Origin: Streptomyces luomodiensis
GTDB lineage: Bacteria; Actinomycetota; Actinomycetes; Streptomycetales; Streptomycetaceae
Reading direction: 5' to 3'
Assembly (NCBI RefSeq): GCF_031679605.1
Contig: NZ_CP117522.1
Span: 2,790,001-2,854,000 of the forward strand
Length of the DNA: 64,000 bases
Shown here: positions 28,640-37,750 of the stretch, one piece after another
How positions within the stretch are numbered: the stretch's first letter is position 1
How the letters are laid out: every line of letters begins with the position of its first letter
Translations under genes and position numbers: made by a program
The notes under the pieces: generated by a model
Seen by the model: the letters and a program-made list of their open reading frames with translations, nothing else
Databases searched by the model: none
What the model was told of the DNA's origin: nothing

Positions 28640-28973
28640 GGCCGCGGCCCCTTCACATATTGTGATCTTGCTCGCGAATCGTTCCGGAACGATAAATCGA
28701 CTCCGGGCGGGCGGCAACGGGGCACGCCGCCCGATTCGCCCGGCTTGTCGCTACGACAACCCGGTCTCCCCCGTTGTGCCCCACTCCGCGCGCCGTAATC
28801 CGTCCGGCATCCGGTACCCGGGAGTGACCCAGCGTGACGACCGCGCCCACGGCACCCGGCGTAGCGCCATTCGGGTCAATCCCCGCAGCCGGCCGTCCCC
28901 CACTCGGCGCAGCGCCTTATTCGGTCGGCCCCGGTCGTCCCGGCCCCGTACACTGGGCGCAGCGAAAGGCGTG
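28640..28973. promoter_or_regulatory. Divergent regulatory region between the DksA-like gene and ileS
   Basis: 334 bp with no gene. It contains three inverted repeats: TCACA/TGTGA at 28653-28657/28661-28665, a perfect 16-bp palindrome at 28678-28693 (ATCGTTCCGGAACGAT), and TTGTCG/CGACAA at 28745-28750/28754-28759. The first two lie within 55 bp of the DksA-like start and are candidate operators for it. The local AT content around 28650-28695 is the highest nearby. A TACACT hexamer at 28949-28954 is a likely ileS -10. Confidence 0.5.
28949..28954 (+). promoter_or_regulatory. Probable ileS promoter -10 element
   Basis: TACACT fits the vegetative TANNNT consensus. It sits about 20 bp before the first conserved element of the T-box leader, so the transcript would start near 28961. 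I see no good -35 at the right distance. Confidence 0.4.
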
Positions 28974-29237
28974 GATGGGGACGAGTAGCGTCGTAGGCGG
29001 CCCAGAGCGACCCGGGGACGGTGTGAGCCCGGGGGCGAGCGCGATGTGAAGGATCACCCCGGAGCCGCCGGAAGAACCCCCGTCCTGGGCCAGTAGAACC
29101 GGCATCGCGATCCCAATGAGGGGGCCGGGAGCTCACCCGCTGCCGGTCAAGGAGGGTGGTACCGCGGGAGCGCACGGCTCTCGTCCCTCCGACGGAACCG
29201 GAAAGAGCACGTGTCCGCCGGAGGAAGAAGAGCCCCG
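28974..29237 (+). ncRNA. T-box leader (tRNA-Ile sensing), translational type
   Basis: The 14-base T-box consensus AGGGTGGTACCGCG is at 29153-29166. Its TGGT (29157-29160) can pair with the ACCA end of uncharged tRNA-Ile. An ATC isoleucine specifier codon followed by A is at 29053-29056, in a loop closed by GC-rich stem I. Two exclusive pairings are visible. GGAGGG (29151-29156) with CCCTCC (29185-29190) frees the ribosome-binding site. Alternatively CCTCCGACGG (29186-29195) pairs 9 of 10 with 29215-29224, which includes the Shine-Dalgarno GGAGG. No U-tract terminator is present, so control is at translation initiation, as known for actinobacterial ileS T-boxes. Confidence 0.9.
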
Positions 29238-32200
29238 ATGACGCCGCAGTACCGCCAGGTGCCCGCCCAGGTCGACCTGCCCGCCCTCGAGCACGCCGTG
29301 CTCGACTTCTGGCGGGAGAACAAGATCTTCGCCCGTAGCCTCGAGCAGTCCGAGGGACGGCCCGAGTGGGTCTTCTACGAGGGCCCGCCGACCGCGAACG
29401 GCATGCCCGGCGCCCACCACATCGAGGCCCGCGTCTTCAAGGACGTCTTCCCGCGCTTCCGCACCATGCGGGGCTACCACGTCGACCGTAAGGCGGGCTG
29501 GGACTGCCACGGCCTGCCGGTCGAGCTGGCGGTCGAGAAGGAGCTGGGCTTCAACGGCAAGAAGGACATCGAGGCGTACGGCATCGCCGAGTTCAACGCC
29601 AAGTGCCGGGAGTCGGTCACCCGGCACACCGACGCCTTCGCCGAGCTCACCACGCGGATGGGCTACTGGACCGATCTCGACGGCGCGTACTGGACCATGA
29701 ACCCCGAGTACGTCGAGTCGGTGTGGTGGTCCCTGAAGGAGATCTTCAACAAGGGGCTGCTGGTCCAGGACCACCGGGTCGCTCCCTGGTGCCCGCGCTG
29801 CGGCACCGGGCTGTCCGACCACGAGCTGGCGCAGGGCTACGAGACGGTCGTCGACCCCTCGGTCTTCGTCCGCTTCCCGCTGACCTCCGGGCCGCTGGCG
29901 GGCCGGGCGTCGCTGCTGGTGTGGACGACCACGCCGTGGACCCTGGTCTCCAACACCGCCGTGGCCGCGCATCCCCAGGTGCGCTATGTGGTCGCCACCG
30001 ACGGCGCGGAGTCGCTGGTCGTCGCGGAGCCGCTGGTGGAGAAGGCGCTCGGCGAGGGCTGGACCGTCACCGAGGAGTCCTTCACCGGGGCCGAGATGGA
30101 GCGCTGGAGCTACCGGCGCCCCTTCGAGCTGGTGGAGATCCCCGACGCGCACTTCGTCGTCAACGCCGACTACGTGACGACCGAGGACGGCACCGGTCTG
30201 GTCCACCAGTCCCCGGCCTTCGGTGAGGACGACCTGAAGACCTGCCGTGCGTACGGCCTCCCGGTGGTCAACCCGGTCCGCCCGGACGGCACCTTCGAGG
30301 AGGGGCTCGGCCTGGTCGGCGGCGAGTTCTTCAAGAAGGCCGACGAGGCGCTGACGGCGGACCTCCAGGAGCGCGGTCTGCTGTTCCGGCACGTGCCGTA
30401 CGAGCACAGCTACCCGCACTGCTGGCGCTGCCACACCGCGCTGCTCTACTACGCCCAGCCGTCGTGGTACATCCGCACCACCGCGATCAAGGACGCGCTG
30501 CTGCGGGAGAACGAGAAGACCAACTGGTACCCCGAATCGGTCAAGACCGGTCGCTATGGCGACTGGCTCAATAACAACATCGACTGGGCGCTGTCCCGCA
30601 ATCGCTACTGGGGCACCCCGCTGCCCATCTGGCGCTGCGCCGAGTCCCATCTCACCTGCGTCGGCTCCCTCGCCGAGCTCTCCGAGCTGACCGGCACCGA
30701 CCAGAGCGGACTGGACCCGCACCGGCCGTACATCGACGAGATCACCTTCCCCTGCGCCGCCGACGGCTGCTCGCTGACGGCCGAGCGGGTGCCCGAGGTC
30801 ATCGACGCCTGGTACGACTCGGGCTCGATGCCGTTCGCGCAGTACGGCTACCCGTACCGGAACAAGGAGCTCTTCGAGCGGCGCTACCCGGCGCAGTTCA
30901 TCTCCGAGGCCATCGACCAGACCCGCGGCTGGTTCTACACGCTGATGGCGGTCGGCACGCTCGTCTTCGATAAGTCCTCGTATGAAAACGTGGTCTGCCT
31001 CGGTCACATCCTGGCCGAGGACGGGCGGAAGATGTCCAAGCACCTGGGCAACATCCTTCAGCCGATCCCGCTGATGGACCAGCACGGCGCGGACGCGGTG
31101 CGCTGGTTCATGGCCGCGGGCGGCTCGCCGTGGGCGGCGCGCCGGGTCGGGCACGGCACCATCCAGGAGGTCGTGCGCAAGACGCTGCTCACCTACTGGA
31201 ACACGGTCGCCTTCCAGGCGCTGTACGCCCGCACCTCGGGCTGGGCGCCGTCCGGGGCGGACCCGGCCCCGGCCGAGCGGCCGCTGCTGGACCGCTGGCT
31301 GCTGGGCGAACTGGGCACGCTCACCGAGCAGGTGACCGAGGCGATGGAGGCGTACGACACCCAGCGCGCCGGAAAGCTGCTGTCGGCCTTCGTCGACGAT
31401 CTGTCCAACTGGTACGTGCGCCGCTCCCGCCGCCGCTTCTGGCAGGGCGACGCCGCCGCGCTGCGCACCCTGCACGATGTCGTCGAGACGGTCACCCGGC
31501 TGATGGCACCCCTGGTGCCCTTCATCACCGAGCGGGTCTGGCAGGACCTGGTGGTCCCGGTGACCCCCGAGGCGCCCGCCTCCGTGCACCTGGCCACCTG
31601 GCCGGAGCCGGACCGATCCATGATCGACCCGGTCCTCTCGGAGCGGATGGCGCTGGTGCGGCGCCTGGTGGAGCTGGGGCGCGCGACCCGCGCGGAGTCC
31701 GGTGTGAAGACGCGCCAGCCGCTGTCGCGGGCGCTGGTCGCCGCGTCCGGCTTCGAATCCCTCGGCACCGAACTGCGCGCCCAGATCGAGGAGGAGCTCA
31801 ACGTCTCCTCGCTCGCGTCGCTGAGCGAGGTCGGCGGCTCGCTGGTGGACACCACCGCGAAGGCCAACTTCCGCGCGCTGGGCAAGCGTTTCGGCAAGGG
31901 CACCCAGCCGGTCGCCAAGGCGATCGCGGAGGCGGACGCGGCCGCGCTGTCGGTGGCGCTGCGCGAGGGCACGGCGTCGGTGACCGTGGACGGCGAGCAG
32001 GTCTCCCTCTCCCCCGACGAGGTCATCATCACCGAGACCCCGCGCGAGGGCTGGTCGGTCGCCTCCGACGCGGGTGCCACGGTCGCCCTCGACCTGGAGA
32101 TCACCCCGGAGCTGCGCCGCGCGGGTCTCGCCCGTGACGCGATCCGGCTGATCCAGGAGGCCCGTAAGAACAGCGGACTGGACGTGGCCGACCGGATCGC

Positions 32201-32375
32201 GCTGCGCTGGCGGTCGGCCGACGAGGAGCTCCGCCAGGCCCTCACCGACCACGCCGAGCTGATCGCGGACGAGGTCCTCGCGACCGACTTCGCCTCCGGC
32301 GACGGGGAGGAGGGCTACGGCGAGGAGTTCACGGACACCCCGCTGGGCCTCACCTTCCGCCTCCGCAAGGCGTAA
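29238..32375 (+). CDS. ileS: Isoleucyl-tRNA synthetase, type 2 (eukaryote-like)
   Basis: 1045 residues from the ATG at 29238, eight or more bases after GGAGGAAG. It charges tRNA-Ile. The KMSKS loop reads KMSKH (K598). The first signature motif, normally HxGH, reads G58-A-H-H61 in the segment PTANGMPGAHHIEARVF. Motifs such as HVDRKAGWDCHGLPVE, WCPRCGTGLSDHE and ESVWWSLKEIF place it with the type-2 (IleRS2) enzymes, which resist mupirocin. It has an editing domain and an anticodon-binding C-terminal part. A T-box leader controls it. Confidence 0.96.
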   Translation: MTPQYRQVPAQVDLPALEHAVLDFWRENKIFARSLEQSEGRPEWVFYEGPPTANGMPGAHHIEARVFKDVFPRFRTMRGYHVDRKAGWDCHGLPVELAVEKELGFNGKKDIEAYGIAEFNAKCRESVTRHTDAFAELTTRMGYWTDLDGAYWTMNPEYVESVWWSLKEIFNKGLLVQDHRVAPWCPRCGTGLSDHELAQGYETVVDPSVFVRFPLTSGPLAGRASLLVWTTTPWTLVSNTAVAAHPQVRYVVATDGAESLVVAEPLVEKALGEGWTVTEESFTGAEMERWSYRRPFELVEIPDAHFVVNADYVTTEDGTGLVHQSPAFGEDDLKTCRAYGLPVVNPVRPDGTFEEGLGLVGGEFFKKADEALTADLQERGLLFRHVPYEHSYPHCWRCHTALLYYAQPSWYIRTTAIKDALLRENEKTNWYPESVKTGRYGDWLNNNIDWALSRNRYWGTPLPIWRCAESHLTCVGSLAELSELTGTDQSGLDPHRPYIDEITFPCAADGCSLTAERVPEVIDAWYDSGSMPFAQYGYPYRNKELFERRYPAQFISEAIDQTRGWFYTLMAVGTLVFDKSSYENVVCLGHILAEDGRKMSKHLGNILQPIPLMDQHGADAVRWFMAAGGSPWAARRVGHGTIQEVVRKTLLTYWNTVAFQALYARTSGWAPSGADPAPAERPLLDRWLLGELGTLTEQVTEAMEAYDTQRAGKLLSAFVDDLSNWYVRRSRRRFWQGDAAALRTLHDVVETVTRLMAPLVPFITERVWQDLVVPVTPEAPASVHLATWPEPDRSMIDPVLSERMALVRRLVELGRATRAESGVKTRQPLSRALVAASGFESLGTELRAQIEEELNVSSLASLSEVGGSLVDTTAKANFRALGKRFGKGTQPVAKAIAEADAAALSVALREGTASVTVDGEQVSLSPDEVIITETPREGWSVASDAGATVALDLEITPELRRAGLARDAIRLIQEARKNSGLDVADRIALRWRSADEELRQALTDHAELIADEVLATDFASGDGEEGYGEEFTDTPLGLTFRLRKA

Positions 32376-32400
32376 TACCGGGGGTTCGGTACCCCACCCC

Positions 32401-32442
32401 GCGAGCGCCGGACGGGCTGGTTCCAGCCCGTCCGGCGCTCGC
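32401..32442 (+). terminator. ileS terminator, 20-bp perfect stem
   Basis: Arms 32401-32420 and 32423-32442 are perfect reverse complements (GCGAGCGCCGGACGGGCTGG and its complement) around a TT centre. It lies 25 bases after the ileS stop. No T tract follows. Confidence 0.8.
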
Positions 32443-32493
32443 GACGTCCCGAACCGGGGGCAGGCGGGGGAAAGCGTCCCACCCGCACGGCAA

Positions 32494-32534
32494 AGGGCCG
32501 GGCCCGGGAGCTTGCCGCTCCCGGGCCCGGCCCT
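32494..32534 (-). terminator. divIVA terminator, 18-bp perfect stem
   Basis: Arms 32494-32511 and 32517-32534 pair perfectly over 18 bp with a 5-base loop. On the minus strand it is followed by a short TTTG, and it lies 36 bases beyond the divIVA stop. Together with the preceding hairpin it insulates the convergent ileS and dcw transcripts. Confidence 0.75.
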
Positions 32535-32570
32535 GGTGATTGCCGAACGCCGCGCGCTATGCGTACCGCG

Positions 32571-33743
32571 TCAGTTGTCGTCCTCGTCGATGAGGAAGCC
32601 CCGCATCGGGCTCGGCGCCTGCTGCATCGGCTGCGGGCTCTGCGGCCGCACCGGTGCCATCGGCTGGGTCATCGCGGGAGACATCTGCTGCTGTCCGCCG
32701 TAGGACGGCGCTCCGCCGTTCTGACCGTGGCCGCCCATGGACTGGTTGCCGCCCATGGTGTGGCCGCCCATGGTGCCGGCGCCGGCCGAGGCCATGGAGC
32801 CGCTCATCGAGGGGGACGGCGGCAGCGAGGCGGTCGCCGGGGTACGCGGCGGGGCGAGCGAGTCGTCGGCCTGGTTCTCCAGCTGGCGCAGCTGGCTCTC
32901 CAGGTACGACTTCAGCCGCGTGCGGTACTCGCGCTCGAAGCCGCGCAGATCCTCGACCTTGCGCTCGAGCGTGGCACGGGCGGACTCCAGGGAGCCCATC
33001 GCCACACGGTGCTTCTCCTGCGCGTCCCGCTCCAGCGCGTCGGCCTTGGCGCGGGCGTCCCGCTCCAGGCCCTCGGCGCGGCTGCGGGCCTCGCCGACGA
33101 TCTTGTTGGCCTCGGAACGGGCCTCCGCGATCGCCTGGTCAGCGGTCTGCTGCGCGAGCGAGAGCACGCGCGCGGCGCTGTCGCCGCCCGGACCCTGCCC
33201 CGGCTGCGGCAGCTGCGGACCACCGGGGCCGCCAGGACCGCCGGGGCCACCGGGACCGCCCATCGGGCCACCCATGGGACCGCCGGGACCCATCGGGCCG
33301 TTCTGACCCATGGGACCGTTCTGACCCATCGGACCGTTCTGGCCCATCGGGCCGGGACCGCCCTGCTGCATCGGTCCGGGGCCGTTCTGGCCCATCGGAC
33401 CGGCCGGCAGCTGCGGGGCACCGCCCGGGAGTTGGGGCGGCCCACCCATCTGCTGCTGCTGGCCGGGCGGCACCGGCTGCGGTCCCGATATGGCGGCGGG
33501 CACGGGTGCGCCTGGCCTCTCCTGCTGTTCGGGAGGCTTGCGCATGCCTTGTTGCTGACTCTGGGCGGCGGCACGCGTCGCGGCGGCCAGCTTGGCGCGC
33601 AGGTCCTCGTTCTCCCGCAACAGCCGGGTCAGTTCGGCTTCGACCTCGTCGAGGAAGGCATCGACCTCGTCCTCGTCATAGCCTTCTCGGAGGCGGACGG
33701 TCGTGAACTGCTTGTTCCGCACGTCCTCGGGGGTCAACGGCAT
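32571..33743 (-). CDS. divIVA: DivIVA/Wag31 polar growth protein
   Basis: 390 residues. The N-terminal DivIVA domain (MPLTPEDVRNKQFTTVRL, then EDEVDAFLDEVEAELTRLL) binds curved membrane and starts a coiled coil. Residues about 115-176 are a collagen-like Gly-Pro-Met linker with repeats of GPMGQN. A long second coiled coil follows (about 190-295). The C-terminus is Gly/Met/Gln-rich and ends in acidic DEDDN. In Streptomyces DivIVA organises the polarisome that directs tip extension and branching and is essential. It is the last gene of the dcw block. Confidence 0.96.
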   Translation of the reverse strand: MPLTPEDVRNKQFTTVRLREGYDEDEVDAFLDEVEAELTRLLRENEDLRAKLAAATRAAAQSQQQGMRKPPEQQERPGAPVPAAISGPQPVPPGQQQQMGGPPQLPGGAPQLPAGPMGQNGPGPMQQGGPGPMGQNGPMGQNGPMGQNGPMGPGGPMGGPMGGPGGPGGPGGPGGPQLPQPGQGPGGDSAARVLSLAQQTADQAIAEARSEANKIVGEARSRAEGLERDARAKADALERDAQEKHRVAMGSLESARATLERKVEDLRGFEREYRTRLKSYLESQLRQLENQADDSLAPPRTPATASLPPSPSMSGSMASAGAGTMGGHTMGGNQSMGGHGQNGGAPSYGGQQQMSPAMTQPMAPVRPQSPQPMQQAPSPMRGFLIDEDDN

Positions 33744-33792
33744 CTCTACTTCACCTCAACGTAGTCGTCGGCAATCGGCAAGACCGTATCGT

Positions 33793-34089
33793 TCACACCC
33801 TGCTCGCAAAATTGCTCACGACGGTGATCAGGATCCAGACGATGATCATCAGCACGAAGAAGGACAGGTCGAGCGCCACACCCCCGAGACGCAGCGGCGG
33901 GATGAACCGCCGCAGAAGCTTGAGTGGCGGATCGGTCACAGTGTAGGTGGCCTCGAGGAGGACCACCATCGCTCGACCGGGTTGCCACGAGCGCGCGAAC
34001 TGGAAGACATAGTCCATAACCAGCCGGAAGATCAGCACGATCAGGAAGCAGTAGAGCGCGATGTAGATCACCTGTAGTGCGATGCCCAT
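33793..34089 (-). CDS. YggT family membrane protein
   Basis: 98 residues with two transmembrane helices (IALQVIYIALYCFLIVLIF and LDLSFFVLMIIVWILITVV). The YggT pattern is present between them (TVTDPPLKLLRRFIPPLR). It occupies the standard position between sepF and divIVA in actinobacterial dcw clusters. A link to division or osmotic tolerance has been proposed for the family; the molecular role is unknown. Confidence 0.92.
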   Translation of the reverse strand: MGIALQVIYIALYCFLIVLIFRLVMDYVFQFARSWQPGRAMVVLLEATYTVTDPPLKLLRRFIPPLRLGGVALDLSFFVLMIIVWILITVVSNFASRV

Positions 34090-34170
34090 CCCGCGCGTCC
34101 CTCTCCCCTGGTTCGTACTGGCCTTACGGCCTCGGATGACTCGGTGTTGCCGGTTTGCCGTTTTTGCGTC

Positions 34171-34785
34171 TCAGCTCTGGTTGAAGAACCCGCCCTCTGC
34201 GATACGGGCCTTGTCCTCCGCCGTGACATCGACGTTAGCAGGAGACAACAGGAACACCTTCTGCGTCACCCGCTCAATGCTGCCATGGAGGCCGAACACC
34301 AGACCGGCGGCAAAGTCGACAAGTCGCTTCGCATCCGTGTCGTCCATCTCCGTCAGATTCATGATCACGGGAGTGCCCTCACGGAAGTGTTCCCCGATAG
34401 TACGGGCCTCGTTGTAGGTCCGGGGGTGGAGTGTGGTGATGCGGTACGGCTCCCGCTCGGACACAACCTTGGGCATGATCACGGGCGCGTTCTTCTCCAA
34501 GTTCTGACGTTCAGGTGTGATGGACGCCACGGGGGCAATTCGCGCGGGTCGCCCGGTTTCTACCGCAAGGGGAGCCGGTTCACGCTGCGCGGGAGGATGG
34601 ACGACTCGCACGGATTCGCCCCTTTCCGGCCGTGGTTCGGTCTCCACTACCTGATGTCGCCGACGGTCCCGCTCGGGCTCCGGCTCGGGCTCGAACTCGT
34701 CGTCGGGGTCGAATCCCCGGCCGTCGTACCCATCGTCCTCCACGAGGCCGAGGTAGACCGCCATCTTGCGCATCGCGCCGGCCAT
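34171..34785 (-). CDS. sepF: Cell division protein SepF
   Basis: 204 residues. An N-terminal amphipathic helix ([17 protein letters not shown]) for membrane binding is followed by an acidic/arginine-rich linker. The C-terminal SepF domain begins near residue 115 ([38 protein letters not shown]). In actinobacteria, which lack FtsA, SepF anchors FtsZ to the membrane. It lies in the usual place downstream of ftsZ. Confidence 0.95.
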   Translation of the reverse strand: MAGAMRKMAVYLGLVEDDGYDGRGFDPDDEFEPEPEPERDRRRHQVVETEPRPERGESVRVVHPPAQREPAPLAVETGRPARIAPVASITPERQNLEKNAPVIMPKVVSEREPYRITTLHPRTYNEARTIGEHFREGTPVIMNLTEMDDTDAKRLVDFAAGLVFGLHGSIERVTQKVFLLSPANVDVTAEDKARIAEGGFFNQS

Positions 34786-34908
34786 TCTCTGCGTCCTCCG
34801 CTCTGTGGTGGATCGGCTCCGCCACCGGATGCCATGGATCCACGTGGCCCGCCCGCCTTTTGACGGGAATGACCATATTTTCTGCTGTGGTCCGACTTCT
34901 TCGCGACG

Positions 34909-35628
34909 TTACCGGAGCCTGGGTCGGACTCCGAGTACCGCAGTGCCGACGCGCACATGTGTCGCCCCCGCCGCCACCGCTTCCTCGAGGTCCGAGCTCA
35001 TCCCCGCCGAAACCATGGTGGCAGCCGGATGGGCCACGCGCAGGCGGGACGAGATTTCCATCAGCCGGTCGAACGCCGCCCGCGGCCGCCCTTCATAAGG
35101 ACCCGTCAGCGGGGCGACGGTCATCAGACCGTCGAGCCGCAGCCCTTCGGCCTCGGCCACGGAATCGGCGAGCCGTGCCACTCCGTCCGGTCCGACACCT
35201 CCGCGCCCTCCCCGTTCGTCGGAGTCCGCGTCGAGCGCGACCTGAATCAGGACGCCCAGCTCCCGTGCGGCCCCCACGGCCGCACGGGAGAGCGCGTCAA
35301 CCAATCGCTTACGATCGACAGATTGCACCACATCGGCATAACTCGATACCGAACGAACCTTATTGGTCTGCAACTGTCCGACAAAGTGCCAGATCAGTGG
35401 CAAATCCGCGCATTCCGCAGCTTTGGGAGCTGCTTCCTGATCGCGGTTCTCGGCGACATGCCGTACGCCGAGTTCCGCGAGCAAACGGACATCGCTCGCC
35501 GGATAGGTCTTGGTGACCACGATCCGGGTCACCTCTTCGCGCTTGCGACCGGCCGTGGCACAGGCAGCAGAGATACGTTCCTCCACCCGGGCCAGATTGG
35601 CGGCCAGTTCCGCCTTGCGATCCGTCAC
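34909..35628 (-). CDS. YggS family PLP-binding protein (PLPBP)
   Basis: 239 residues. This (beta/alpha)8 protein binds pyridoxal phosphate through a lysine in VVTKTYPASDVRLL and keeps PLP homeostasis; no catalytic activity is established for the family. Other visible motifs are HVAENRDQEAAPK, WHFVGQLQTNKV and the phosphate-binding SAGMSSDLEEAVAAG. It lies three bases from pgeF, so the two are co-transcribed. Confidence 0.93.
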   Translation of the reverse strand: MTDRKAELAANLARVEERISAACATAGRKREEVTRIVVTKTYPASDVRLLAELGVRHVAENRDQEAAPKAAECADLPLIWHFVGQLQTNKVRSVSSYADVVQSVDRKRLVDALSRAAVGAARELGVLIQVALDADSDERGGRGGVGPDGVARLADSVAEAEGLRLDGLMTVAPLTGPYEGRPRAAFDRLMEISSRLRVAHPAATMVSAGMSSDLEEAVAAGATHVRVGTAVLGVRPRLR

Positions 35629-35631
35629 GAC

Positions 35632-36372
35632 TCAGCCGGCCAACCAGACATAGCTCGCGAGCCGCCCCGTGATGCGCTCGCGCCGGTACGAGAAGTGGTC
35701 CGCCGACTCCAGGGTGCAGATGTGAGATTCTCCATCCGCCTCGTCCATCCGCACACCGGACCGGGCCAGTTGGGCCCGGACACCGGCCACCACGTCCACC
35801 GCCGGGGTACCCCAGCTGGTTTCGGCCCATGCCTCGGGCACCGTCGCGGCGACATCGGCGCGCATGTCCGCGGGAACCTCGTAGCAGCGGCCGCACACCG
35901 CGGGGCCGATACGGGCGACGATCCGGGCAGGCTCAGCGCCCTGTTCGGTCATCGCCTCCACCACCGCCGGGACCACTCCGGCGACCAGACCCGGCCGGCC
36001 GGCGTGGGCGGCGCCGATGATCCCGGCCACCGGATCGGCCAGCAGCACCGGGGTGCAGTCGGCGGTGAGGACGGCCAGGGCGAGACCTTGACGCCGGGTC
36101 ACCACCGCGTCCACCGCCGGGATCTCCCCGTCGGCCCACGGTCCGTCGACCACCGCGACGTCCCGGCCGTGCACCTGGTTCATCCATACGACCGCCGCCG
36201 GGTCCAGGCCCATCGCCTTGGCGGCCAGTTCCCGGTTGGCCCGTACGGCCTGGGGGGCGTCGCCGACCGCCCCGCCGAGGTTGAGCTCGTCATACGGAGC
36301 GGCGCTCACCCCGCCCCACCGGTCGGTGAAGGCGAAGTGCGCGCCGCTCGCGTCGTGCTGTTGCGCTATCAC
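35632..36372 (-). CDS. pgeF: Peptidoglycan editing factor PgeF (YfiH/DUF152 family)
   Basis: 246 residues. Metal-binding histidine/cysteine motifs are visible in WMNQVHGRDV, VLTADCTPVLLAD and IGAAHAGRPGL. Annotated elsewhere as polyphenol oxidase or laccase domain protein, the family removes mis-incorporated serine from muropeptide precursors (the PgeF role shown in E. coli). Its position directly after ftsZ is conserved in actinobacteria and fits cell-wall quality control. Confidence 0.9.
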   Translation of the reverse strand: MIAQQHDASGAHFAFTDRWGGVSAAPYDELNLGGAVGDAPQAVRANRELAAKAMGLDPAAVVWMNQVHGRDVAVVDGPWADGEIPAVDAVVTRRQGLALAVLTADCTPVLLADPVAGIIGAAHAGRPGLVAGVVPAVVEAMTEQGAEPARIVARIGPAVCGRCYEVPADMRADVAATVPEAWAETSWGTPAVDVVAGVRAQLARSGVRMDEADGESHICTLESADHFSYRRERITGRLASYVWLAG

Positions 36373-36415
36373 GTCTGGTTCGCTTCAAAGTCGCCGTCGA
36401 GCCATACCGGACGGC

Positions 36416-37654
36416 TCACTTCAGGAAGTCCGGAACGTCCAGCTCCTCGGCCTGGCTGTCCGGGTAGGGACGAGCCGGGGGGACCTGGGGGTGCGGGGCG
36501 GGCGCCGGGGGCGGCGGCACCTCGGCGACCGGGGTCGGGTCCGCCGGGGCGGGCTCCTCCTCGCGCGGGGTGACGCTGCCGAGCCCGCCGAAGGACGGGC
36601 GGCTGTTCTCCGAGCGGGACGACGGGCTGCTCGAGGAGGCGGTGGCGCTCTCGTCGCGGCCGCCGCCATAGGAACCGAGCACCTTGTCGCGGTTCTTGGC
36701 GGGCGGCTGACCGCCGTCGAAGCCCGCCGCGATCACGGTGACCCGGACCTCGTCGCCGAGCGCGTCGTCGATCACCGCGCCGAAGATGATGTTGGCCTCG
36801 GGGTGGGCGGCCTCGCTCACCAGCTGGGCGGCCTCGTTGATTTCGAACAGACCGAGGTCGGAACCGCCGGAGATGGAGAGCAGCACGCCCCGGGCGCCGT
36901 CGATGGACGCCTCCAGCAGCGGCGAGGAGATCGCCATCTCGGCCGCGGCCACCGCGCGGTCGTCACCGCGCGCCGAGCCGATGCCCATGAGCGCCGATCC
37001 GGCCTCGGACATCACGGACTTGACGTCCGCGAAGTCGAGGTTGATCAGACCGGGGGTGGTGATCAGGTCGGTGATGCCCTGAACACCGGAGAGCAGCACC
37101 TGGTCGGCCGACTTGAACGCGTCGAGCACGCTCACCTGACGGTCCGAAATGGACAGCAGTCGGTCGTTCGGGATCACGATGAGGGTGTCGACCTCGTCCC
37201 GCAGACCCGCGATGCCGTCCTCCGCCTGATTGGCGCGGCGGCGGCCCTCGAAAGTGAACGGACGGGTGACCACACCGATCGTCAGTGCGCCCAGCGAACG
37301 CGCGATGTTCGCGACCACAGGCGCACCGCCGGTGCCCGTGCCGCCGCCCTCGCCCGCAGTCACGAAGACCATGTCGGCCCCCTTGAGGACCTCCTCGATC
37401 TCCTCGCGGTGGTCCTCGGCGGCCTTCCGGCCGACCTCGGGGTTGGCGCCGGCGCCCAGGCCCCGGGTGAGCTCGCGGCCGACGTCGAGCTTGACGTCGG
37501 CGTCACTCATCAGCAGGGCCTGCGCATCGGTGTTGATCGCGATGAACTCGACGCCCTTGAGCCCGACCTCGATCATCCGGTTGATGGCATTCACGCCACC
37601 GCCGCCGATGCCGACGACCTTGATGACTGCGAGGTAGTTCTGCGGTGCTGCCAC
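36416..37654 (-). CDS. ftsZ: Cell division protein FtsZ
   Basis: 412 residues from the GTG at 37654 ([20 protein letters not shown]), with GAGAGG upstream. The in-frame extension to 37690 is excluded. The tubulin signature GGGTGTG is at residues 103-109. The T7 loop lies in the segment [13 protein letters not shown]. After residue about 320 comes a Ser/Pro/Glu-rich linker, then the C-terminal peptide ELDVPDFLK that binds SepF. FtsZ builds the ring for vegetative cross-walls and sporulation ladders. Its 276-bp upstream region is the longest in the cluster, in line with multiple promoters known for Streptomyces ftsZ. Confidence 0.98.
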   Translation of the reverse strand: MAAPQNYLAVIKVVGIGGGGVNAINRMIEVGLKGVEFIAINTDAQALLMSDADVKLDVGRELTRGLGAGANPEVGRKAAEDHREEIEEVLKGADMVFVTAGEGGGTGTGGAPVVANIARSLGALTIGVVTRPFTFEGRRRANQAEDGIAGLRDEVDTLIVIPNDRLLSISDRQVSVLDAFKSADQVLLSGVQGITDLITTPGLINLDFADVKSVMSEAGSALMGIGSARGDDRAVAAAEMAISSPLLEASIDGARGVLLSISGGSDLGLFEINEAAQLVSEAAHPEANIIFGAVIDDALGDEVRVTVIAAGFDGGQPPAKNRDKVLGSYGGGRDESATASSSSPSSRSENSRPSFGGLGSVTPREEEPAPADPTPVAEVPPPPAPAPHPQVPPARPYPDSQAEELDVPDFLK

Positions 37655-37750
37655 GTCGAAGGCCTCTCGCCTCGAGTTACGTGTCGCCACCCCGCCGTTG
37701 CCGCGGTGCGCCGACTGATGCCGAATGGGACGGTTCCGATTGCCGACCCC

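Noticed and set aside
29133..32252. 1039-codon minus-strand frame antisense to ileS
   Set aside because: Mirror of ileS codon bias with no conserved motif.
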